From Clostridia bacterium (GTDB lineage Bacteria > Bacillota > Clostridia > Christensenellales > Aristaeellaceae): a stretch of 64,000 nucleotides of DNA. The position numbers and the translations under genes were made by a program. Each line of letters begins with the position of its first letter. The stretch's first letter is position 1. The notes beneath the pieces were generated by a model, which saw only the letters and a program-made list of their open reading frames with translations, did not search any database and had not been told where the DNA came from. Below, one piece after another: positions 58,994 through 64,000 of the stretch. Location of the stretch: assembly GCA_017936765.1 (NCBI GenBank), contig JAGBEX010000023.1, forward strand, positions 43,269-107,268, given 5' to 3'.

Positions 58994-59230
58994 TTACTTG
59001 CCAAACAGGCTCTTCACCGCGCCCAGGACGCCCTTGGCCTTCTTGGCGGTATCGTTGAGATTCAGCTTGGCCTTGATGGCGTCGATAACGGCGTTGATCT
59101 GGTCGTCGGGGAGGTCGACGTTCAGCAGGCCTTCCAGGGTCTTGACGGGATCGGCGGTGAACTTGGCGATGAGGTTATCGTCGCCCTCCAGCTTGGCCAG
59201 CACGTCGGTAATGATCTTCTGGATATCCAT
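58994..59230 (-). CDS. Small helical protein, unknown function
   Basis: A 78-aa protein (MDIQKIITDVLAKLEGDDNL...FTADPVKTLEGLL...LPDDQINAVIDAIKAKL) that looks like a compact four-helix bundle ending in a flexible Gly/Ala/Lys tail (GVLGAVKSLFGK). I have seen similar small clostridial proteins but cannot name a family. The ATG at 59230 follows AAAGGA; an upstream frame extension crosses the promoter and is rejected. Its promoter overlaps that of the divergent XRE/H1-like gene. The hairpin-string repeat begins three bases after its stop. Confidence 0.7.
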   Translation of the reverse strand: MDIQKIITDVLAKLEGDDNLIAKFTADPVKTLEGLLNVDLPDDQINAVIDAIKAKLNLNDTAKKAKGVLGAVKSLFGK

Positions 59231-59245
59231 TGCAATCGTCCTTTC

Positions 59246-59295
59246 TTGCGGTAAACCGCTGTATACAGTATAATGGAAAGCAAGGAATAATTCAA
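59246..59295. promoter_or_regulatory. Overlapping divergent promoters
   Basis: Plus: TTGCGG (59246-59251), 17 bases, TATAAT (59269-59274). Minus: TTGAAT (59290-59295), 17 bases, TATACT (59267-59272). The two -10 boxes share bases, so the promoters should compete or be jointly controlled by the adjacent HTH protein. Confidence 0.75.
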
Positions 59296-59344
59296 GGGAA
59301 GACATAGAAAGTTCAATCAACCATCACAAAAGGAGGACATGAAC

Positions 59345-59875
59345 ATGGCAAGCAAGGTAGGCAAACTGATCAAGGAAGCCCGCACGGGTGCGGATCTGAC
59401 CCAGGAAAAGCTGGCGAAGAAGGTGGGCGGCGGCCTGACGGCTAACGACATCAGCCTGGCGGAGCGGGGCGAAAAGGAACTCTCCCAGGCGCAGCTGAAG
59501 AAGATCGCCAAGGCTTGCGGCGTGACCCAGGCCTCGCTGCTGAATGCGGCCAAGGGTACCACCACCAAGAAGACCACGACCGCCAAGAAGACTACCACCA
59601 CCAAGAAAACCACCACGGCGAAGAAGACTACCACCACCGAAAAGAAGCCCAAGACCCCGGCCAATGCTAACACCTCCATGAAGGTGACCACCACCGAGAA
59701 GAAGCTGATCGAATACTACCGCCTGGCGGACAGCGATACCAAGAAGGCGGCCACCAAGGTACTCAAGGGCGAGTGCGGCGAGTTCATCACCAATCTGCTG
59801 GGCGGCGGCGCCGGTGCCTCGGACGGGCTGAGCGACGTGATCGGCGACGTGCTGGAGAACCTGTTTGGGCAGTAA
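59345..59875 (+). CDS. XRE-type HTH protein with histone-H1-like Lys/Thr repeat linker
   Basis: A 176-aa protein. Residues about 3-68 form an XRE helix-turn-helix (VGKLIKEARTGADLTQEKLA...LSQAQLKKIAKACGVTQASLL). Residues about 73-107 are a repetitive basic linker of KKTTTAKKTTTTKK units, like the tails of histone H1 and bacterial H1-like proteins. The end (about 118-176: EKKLIEYYRLADSDTKKAA...LLGGGAG...LENLFGQ) is helical. The arrangement suggests a DNA-compacting or chromatin-like protein with sequence-specific head. ATG 59345 is preferred to 59339 because AGGAGG is only two bases from the latter. It probably autoregulates with the divergent 78-aa gene. Confidence 0.78.
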   Translation: MASKVGKLIKEARTGADLTQEKLAKKVGGGLTANDISLAERGEKELSQAQLKKIAKACGVTQASLLNAAKGTTTKKTTTAKKTTTTKKTTTAKKTTTTEKKPKTPANANTSMKVTTTEKKLIEYYRLADSDTKKAATKVLKGECGEFITNLLGGGAGASDGLSDVIGDVLENLFGQ

Positions 59876-59885
59876 GGAGTGCTGC

Positions 59886-60251
59886 ATGAAGTATCCGTGG
59901 ATCAATGATTACCTGCTGGGTAAGCCCGGCGTGACCCGCAATGATGAAAACTGGAACTGGCAGCGCTACATGCTGGGCGACAAAATGTTTGCCGCTGTGT
60001 GCCTTGATGAAGCAAACATACCCTACTACATCACGCTGAAGCTGGAACCCGTTGAGGGCGAGGCGCTGCGGCAGCAGTATCCGGACATCCATCCCGGTCA
60101 CTACATGAACAAGCTGCATTGGAACTCTGTGAAGCCCGATGGCGATGTGCCGGAGGAATTGCTGCGCCATATGCTGGATGAGTCCTACCGGCTCATTCTG
60201 AAAAGTTTGAGCAAAAAGAAGCAAGCGGAATTGACGGGAGAGCAGCCGTGA
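59886..60251 (+). CDS. MmcQ/YjbR-family protein
   Basis: A 121-aa protein of the YjbR/MmcQ family, a CyaY-like fold with DNA-binding features and no settled function. Family marks are YLLGKPGVTRND near the start, KMFAAVCLD, ITLKLEP, HYMNKLHWNSVKPDGDVPEE and LLRHMLDESYRLIL. It begins 10 bases after the XRE/H1-like gene (AAGGAG site) and its TGA overlaps the GTG of the next tiny gene. The unit may be a nucleoid-related operon, but this is inference. Confidence 0.88.
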   Translation: MKYPWINDYLLGKPGVTRNDENWNWQRYMLGDKMFAAVCLDEANIPYYITLKLEPVEGEALRQQYPDIHPGHYMNKLHWNSVKPDGDVPEELLRHMLDESYRLILKSLSKKKQAELTGEQP

Positions 60252-60409
60252 AGAAAATGATCCCCCTGAAAAAGCAGAGCAAGCGCGCCCAGCGGGCATA
60301 TCACCTGAGCCAGCGCGGATCCTGGGGCGATGTGAACCCGGTGAGTCGCACCGTGGAGAGCAAGAAGGTCTACAGCCGCAAAAAGCTGAAGCGGGTGGAG
60401 GAGGAATAG
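60248..60409 (+). CDS. 53-aa basic protein
   Basis: Starts with GTG overlapping the previous stop (GTGA at 60248-60251). It encodes 53 residues: MKKMIPLKKQSKRAQRAYHL...GDVNPVSRTVESKKVYSRKK..., with about 15 Lys/Arg. Overlap at the 5' end and a two-base gap to the next ATG show that it is a real gene of the unit. I recall similar short basic clostridial proteins with a (V)SRTV..KK.Y.R core but know no function; RNA or ribosome binding is plausible from composition. Confidence 0.78.
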   Translation: MKKMIPLKKQSKRAQRAYHLSQRGSWGDVNPVSRTVESKKVYSRKKLKRVEEE

Positions 60410-60411
60410 GC

Positions 60412-61083
60412 ATGGTGAAGGCCGTCATATTCGATATGTACGAAACGCTGATCACCCTGCACGCCTGCCCGCTGTATTTCAGCGCGGAAATGGCGGCGGA
60501 TGCGGGCATCCCGGTGGAGGACTTCCGTGGGGCGTGGTACCCATCGGAAATGGATCGCACGCTGGGCAAACTGACCCTGGAGCAGGCGCTGACGCCGGTG
60601 CTGGAGCGGTTCGGCCGCTATTCCGAGGAGCTGCTGGCCCTGATGGGCGAAAAGCGTCGCGCGGCCAAGCGGGCGTCCTTCGACCACCTGCACCCGGAGG
60701 TGCTGCCCATGCTGCGGGCGCTGAAGGCGCGGGGCGTGAAGATCGGGCTGATCACCAACTGCTTTCTGGAGGAAGCGGAGTACATCCGGCAAAGCGAGCT
60801 GTATCCCTTCTTCCACACGGCCATGCTCTCCTGCGTGGAGGGCTTGGCCAAGCCGGACGAGGCCATCTTCCACCGCTGCACGGCGGGGCTGGGCGTGGCG
60901 CCCCATGAGTGCCTCTACGTGGGCGACGGCGGCAGCCGGGAGCTGGAAACCGCGCAAGGCCTTGGTATGCAGGCCGCTCAGGCGGTGTGGTACCTGAAGG
61001 AAGGCACCCTGCAGCCCAAGGGCAGGATGCCGGAGTTTACCCAGCTGGAAACGCCCATGGACGTGCTGGGAATGCTGGGATAA
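60412..61083 (+). CDS. HAD-family hydrolase (haloacid dehalogenase/phosphoglycolate phosphatase-like)
   Basis: A 223-aa HAD-superfamily IA protein. The nucleophile region reads VIFDMYETLI (DxY in place of the common DxD/DxT, as in HAD dehalogenase- or PPase-like members). Motif II is GLITNC, motif III Lys lies in LAKPDEAIF, motif IV is YVGDGGSRELETA. The substrate is unknown. GGAGG lies before ATG 60412. It sits in the plus-strand unit from 59345 to 61500. Confidence 0.88.
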   Translation: MVKAVIFDMYETLITLHACPLYFSAEMAADAGIPVEDFRGAWYPSEMDRTLGKLTLEQALTPVLERFGRYSEELLALMGEKRRAAKRASFDHLHPEVLPMLRALKARGVKIGLITNCFLEEAEYIRQSELYPFFHTAMLSCVEGLAKPDEAIFHRCTAGLGVAPHECLYVGDGGSRELETAQGLGMQAAQAVWYLKEGTLQPKGRMPEFTQLETPMDVLGMLG

Positions 61084-61095
61084 GGAGAAGCAAGC

Positions 61096-61500
61096 ATGAA
61101 CGAAGAATTTGACCTGGACGAGCTGATGGACGAAATGGCCGCCCGCATTGAGGATGCGGTGGAAAGCGCGGTGGAGGATCAGGTGTCGGATGCCGTGATC
61201 AACGCCGTGCAGGATACGCTGCCGGAGGTCATGGGGGAGTGCTTTGCGGACTTTGAATTTGTGCTGCCAAACGGCACCATCGTCAGGCCTCGACAGTACA
61301 TGAAGCTGCTCAGCCCGGACAAAACCAAGCTGCTGCTTTGCTATGGCGGGCTGAAGGTGGACGGCACGACCCTGCTGGTGCAGACGCGGGTCAGCAGCTG
61401 GGAGGCCGTTGCAGTTTACCCCAGCAAGGACGAGGCTGTGGAAGCGCTGCTGAAGGTGAAAAGCGCCATGGACGCCCATCAGGACATGCTGGAGCTGTAA
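61096..61500 (+). CDS. Acidic small protein, unknown function
   Basis: A 134-aa protein with an acidic helical start (FDLDELMDEMAARIEDAVES, about 5-40) and a beta-rich second half (FEFVLPNGTIVRPRQYMKLLSP...KLLLCYGGLKVDGTTLLVQTRVS). No family is recognised. GGAG lies nine bases before the ATG. It is the last gene of the unit, followed by a strong bidirectional terminator. Confidence 0.75.
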   Translation: MNEEFDLDELMDEMAARIEDAVESAVEDQVSDAVINAVQDTLPEVMGECFADFEFVLPNGTIVRPRQYMKLLSPDKTKLLLCYGGLKVDGTTLLVQTRVSSWEAVAVYPSKDEAVEALLKVKSAMDAHQDMLEL

Positions 61501-61512
61501 AAAATGACAAAC

Positions 61513-61551
61513 AAAAAAATCCTCCGCAACGAGTTGTGCGGAGGATTTTTT
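61513..61551. terminator. Bidirectional terminator
   Basis: A 13-bp perfect stem (AAAATCCTCCGCA / TGCGGAGGATTTT) with As before and Ts after, between convergent genes ending at 61500 and 61553. Confidence 0.93.
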
Positions 61552-61552
61552 G

Positions 61553-63310
61553 TTACCTGCGAATGGTAAAGACCTCTTTGCCGTGCTTGTCCGTCATGTT
61601 GCCAAAGGCATCCTGACCGTCCAGGGAACGGGTGATGGTCAGGGTGTCGTTGTCGATGACCTCCACCTGGCAGAGGCCGAACTTCAGCACGTCGCTCTGC
61701 TGGTGGTGGGTCAGCTTGGCAGATACGAAGCTGCGCAGAGCTTCGTCCTGGTGCGCCCAGGGGAAGGGCCGGCGGCAGAAGGGATCGGGGCAGCCGGTGA
61801 GGCCGACCTCGTCGCCATAGTAGATGGTGGGGCAGCCGGGCAGCGCGCAGAGGATGTCCACGCAGAGCTTGTAGCGGCGCACGGCCAGCTCGTATTCATC
61901 GGGGGTGAGGCGCAGCGTCTGCTGCTCGGCTTTGCACAGCTCCTTGCCTTCCTTGCCGCACAGCACGTTCAGCACGCGGGCGCGGTCGTGGGAGCCGACG
62001 AGGTTCATCAGCGCATAGCGGAACTGGGCGGGATACACCTCGGCCTGGTGGTTGATGAGCCGTGCCAGGTCGTGGGCGGTGCCTTCGCCGGTCACAAAGG
62101 CCAGGATGGCCTCGCGCAGGGGGTAGTTCATCACGGAGTCCAGGGTGTCGCCGGTGCAGTAGCAGCGCATCTGGCCATAGGCAACCTTGTTGCTGGCGTC
62201 TTCCCACACCTCGCCCAGCACCACAGCCTGGGGATCGGCCTTCTTGGCGGCTACGCGCAGCTTGCGCAGGAAGTCCATGGACAGCTCGTCTGCCACGTCC
62301 AGACGCCAGCCGGAGGAACCGGCATGGATCCAGCGGGGGACGATGCCCTCCTTGTCCTTGAACATGAAGCGCTGATAGTCCGGGTTGTCCTTGCGGCACT
62401 CCGGCAGGGAGGGAATGCCCCACCAGCAGGCGTACTCATCGCGGGAACCCTTGAAGGTGTACCAGCTATAGTAGGGGGATTCAGGCCCCTGGTAGGCGCC
62501 GATGGTATCGTAGTGGCCGAAGTGGTTGAAGTAGCGGCTGTCCTCGCCGGTGTGGGAGAACACGCCGTCCAGAATCACATCCATGCCCTGTTCGCGGGCG
62601 GCCTTGCACAGGGCGCGGAACTCTTCTTCGTTGCCCAGCAGGGGGTCGATCTGGGTGTAATCGCCGGTATCGTAGCGGTGGTTGGAGCGGGCGCGGAAAA
62701 TGGGGTTGAGGTAGATCACGTCAACGCCCAGCTGCTTCAGGTAGGGCAGCTTCTCCTGGATGCCGGTGAGGGTACCCGCGAAGAAGTCCAGCGCCATGTG
62801 GTCGCCGCTGCGGGGATCGCTGTCGGTGAGGAGATCCTCGTCCCAGCTCTGGTGGATGTGGCGATCCTTGCGATCGTCCACCGAGGCGGTGGGCGCACGG
62901 TGGAAGCGGTCGGGGAAGATCTGATAGATGGTGGCACCGTGCATGAAGTCCGGTGTGGTGAAGGACGGATCATACATGGTGATCTGGAAGGACTCGATGC
63001 CCTCGTCCCACAGGCGGCCTTCGCCACCCTGCAGGTCGGCCTGGTTGCCATAGCGCAGGATGCGGCCATCCTGGTGATAAATAATGAAATCATACCAGAA
63101 CAGACCCGGCTCGGCGGGCAGGGTGATGGAAACGGACCAGGTTTCCTTGCCATCAAAGGTCATGGGATAGGCCAGCTCCTTGCCCGTCCAGGTGCGCAGC
63201 ACAACGCTGGCGGCCTCGTCGCAGCGGAAGCGGATGGTCACGTTGGAGCCAGCCACGGCGGGGCCGGCGGGCTGGCGGAAGAATGCCTTGTGGGAATCGT
63301 GGAGCAGCAT
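61553..63310 (-). CDS. GH13 alpha-glucan hydrolase (neopullulanase/cyclomaltodextrinase-like)
   Basis: A 585-aa cytoplasmic enzyme (no signal peptide). An N-terminal beta-sandwich (about 1-115, CBM34-like) precedes the GH13 barrel: GVDVIYLNPIF, DVILDGVFSHTG, GWRLDVADE with nucleophile Asp338, VVLGEVWED with acid Glu367, and LVGSHDRAR with Asp442. The GEVWED and CBM34-like features point to the neopullulanase/cyclomaltodextrinase/maltogenic amylase group, which breaks maltodextrins taken up or released from glycogen. The start has AAGGAG. Glycogen phosphorylase lies upstream on the same strand, 258 bases away across a repeat block. Confidence 0.93.
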   Translation of the reverse strand: MLLHDSHKAFFRQPAGPAVAGSNVTIRFRCDEAASVVLRTWTGKELAYPMTFDGKETWSVSITLPAEPGLFWYDFIIYHQDGRILRYGNQADLQGGEGRLWDEGIESFQITMYDPSFTTPDFMHGATIYQIFPDRFHRAPTASVDDRKDRHIHQSWDEDLLTDSDPRSGDHMALDFFAGTLTGIQEKLPYLKQLGVDVIYLNPIFRARSNHRYDTGDYTQIDPLLGNEEEFRALCKAAREQGMDVILDGVFSHTGEDSRYFNHFGHYDTIGAYQGPESPYYSWYTFKGSRDEYACWWGIPSLPECRKDNPDYQRFMFKDKEGIVPRWIHAGSSGWRLDVADELSMDFLRKLRVAAKKADPQAVVLGEVWEDASNKVAYGQMRCYCTGDTLDSVMNYPLREAILAFVTGEGTAHDLARLINHQAEVYPAQFRYALMNLVGSHDRARVLNVLCGKEGKELCKAEQQTLRLTPDEYELAVRRYKLCVDILCALPGCPTIYYGDEVGLTGCPDPFCRRPFPWAHQDEALRSFVSAKLTHHQQSDVLKFGLCQVEVIDNDTLTITRSLDGQDAFGNMTDKHGKEVFTIRR

Positions 63311-63329
63311 GGCAGTTCTCCTTGAGAGA

Positions 63330-63568
63330 AATTAGGAATTATGAATTATGAATTATGAATTGAGAGTGTAGCACGGCGGGCGATCGCAGATCGCCCCTAC
63401 ATTTCACTTTCGCGTCGCGGCGCGCCCATAGCGCGGCGTGACCCCTGCTCGGAGACGGCATAGCAATGCTATCCCCGAAAGGGAGTCCAGAGGGTCGAAG
63501 ACCCTTTGGTAGGGGATTCCCAAGGGGACAACGTCCCCTTGGGCGGGGTCGAGGGGCAGCGCCCCTCG
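63330..63568 (-). repeat. Composite intergenic repeat between glgP and the GH13 gene
   Basis: Reading on the minus strand from the glgP stop: CGAGGGGCGCTGCCCCTCG directly after the stop, then CCAAGGGGACGTTGTCCCCTTGG and AAGGGTCTTCGACCCT hairpins, a TTTCGGGGATAGC block, the GGTCACGCCGCGC palindrome (63414-63443), the GGGCGATCGCAGATCGCCC palindrome (63381-63401), and an ATTATGA simple repeat (63332-63360). There is no gene in this 258-base gap. Confidence 0.85.
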
Positions 63569-64000
63569 TTACTTGTGCATGGGATCCAGGTGCCAGATGG
63601 TGTCGTTGTACTCGCGGATGGTGCGGTCGGAGGAGAAGACACCGGACATGGCGGTATTGGTGATGGCCATCTTGAGCCACTTCTCGCGGTTGGCATAGTC
63701 GGCGTTGAGGCGGCGCTGGGCCATGGAGTAGGAGCCGAAGTCCTTGAGGACGAAGTAGGGGTCGGCCATGTTGCCGTAATCGCCGATGAGCAGGCTATGG
63801 TACAGCTCCTGCAGCACGGTGGCATTGTTGGGGAACAGGGTGCCATCGATCATCTGGGTCAGGGCCTGGCGGATCTCCTGGTTGGTCTCGTAGATCTGCA
63901 TGGGGTTATAGTTACGCTCGCGGTACATATCGCGTACGGTGTCGCTACGCATACCGAAGATGTAGATATTGTCCATGCCGACCTGCTGGCTGATCTCCAC
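63569..64000 (-). CDS. glgP: Glycogen/alpha-glucan phosphorylase, C-terminal part (continues outside window)
   Basis: The last 143 residues of a glycogen phosphorylase, which releases glucose-1-phosphate from alpha-1,4-glucan. The reading frame is open to the window edge, so the N-terminal and catalytic PLP parts lie outside. Recognisable C-terminal features are ISQQVGMDNIYIFGM, then DPYFVLKDFGSY, Q-RLNADYANREKWLKMAITNTAMSG and FSSDRTIREYNDTIW, matching the end of GlgP/MalP proteins. It ends in DPMHK, immediately followed by a hairpin repeat. Confidence 0.93.
   Translation of the reverse strand: MEISQQVGMDNIYIFGMRSDTVRDMYRERNYNPMQIYETNQEIRQALTQMIDGTLFPNNATVLQELYHSLLIGDYGNMADPYFVLKDFGSYSMAQRRLNADYANREKWLKMAITNTAMSGVFSSDRTIREYNDTIWHLDPMHK

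Noticed and set aside
61550..63325. A plus-strand frame of about 590 codons opposite the GH13 gene
   Set aside because: The GH13 protein has all catalytic motifs; the antisense product is repetitive Val/Gly/His with no domain.

Overview
The window looks like the chromosome of a GC-rich, Gram-positive, spore-forming Clostridia-type bacterium. The signs are a Spo0A regulator, an S-box (SAM-I) riboswitch ahead of metK, a small SRP RNA, AGGAGG ribosome-binding sites before nearly every gene, reverse rubrerythrin (an anaerobe's peroxide defence), glycan-degrading and sugar-import genes, and a cyclomaltodextrinase-type GH13 enzyme next to glycogen phosphorylase. A gut or rumen Christensenellales/Oscillospirales-like lineage would fit, but that is inference.

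Layout. 1-5.4 kb: the 3' part of a cache-GGDEF-EAL c-di-GMP protein, then a glycosyltransferase-like gene, a hotdog thioesterase and metF, closed by a terminator. 5.4-7.2 kb (minus): a TIGR04076-like protein and a GMP-synthase paralogue whose glutaminase half has lost its catalytic Cys and His. 7.5-18.6 kb: a 10.5-kb integrative element of visibly lower GC inserted at the 3' end of the rubrerythrin gene. A 58-bp imperfect duplication of the gene end marks the far boundary, beside a tyrosine integrase. The element carries an ArdC-like antirestriction zincin, a serine resolvase, a DnaQ-TPR-NUMOD1 fusion, XRE, WYL and ribbon-helix-helix regulators, a pair of paralogous small proteins and a gene interrupted by an in-frame TAG. 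No relaxase or type IV secretion gene is recognisable.

18.6-22.2 kb (minus): a tight operon of an M28 peptidase, a 73-aa membrane protein, GluQ, a small Cys-rich protein and an RsmF-like rRNA methyltransferase, divergent from a radical SAM gene. 22.3-33 kb (plus): a secreted repeat protein, two carbohydrate ABC permeases, a sugar-binding protein and a GH5 endoglucanase, which together suggest beta-glucan capture and import. 33-41 kb (minus): a heterodimeric ABC exporter, a Na/Pi cotransporter, a MerR-GyrI regulator and a HAD phosphatase. 41-49.4 kb: the complete pstSCAB-phoU-phoB-phoR operon, divergent from a second Na/Pi cotransporter. Both promoters carry 11-bp-period Pho-box-like hexamers, and PstS is circularly permuted.

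49.5-53.3 kb: tRNA-Ala(GGC), spo0A, a TtcA-like thiolase, SRP RNA, and metK with its riboswitch. 53.3-61.5 kb (plus): a membrane-anchored protein, an MBL-fold hydrolase, ComEC, HolA and a run of small genes, including a histone-H1-like XRE protein and a 53-aa basic protein. 61.5-64 kb (minus): a GH13 enzyme and the C-terminus of glycogen phosphorylase.

The most striking non-coding feature is a family of modular hairpin-string repeats. Six copies lie immediately after stop codons or RNA 3' ends, all with the same polarity relative to the upstream transcript. They extend into further palindromic blocks and fill most of the large intergenic gaps.
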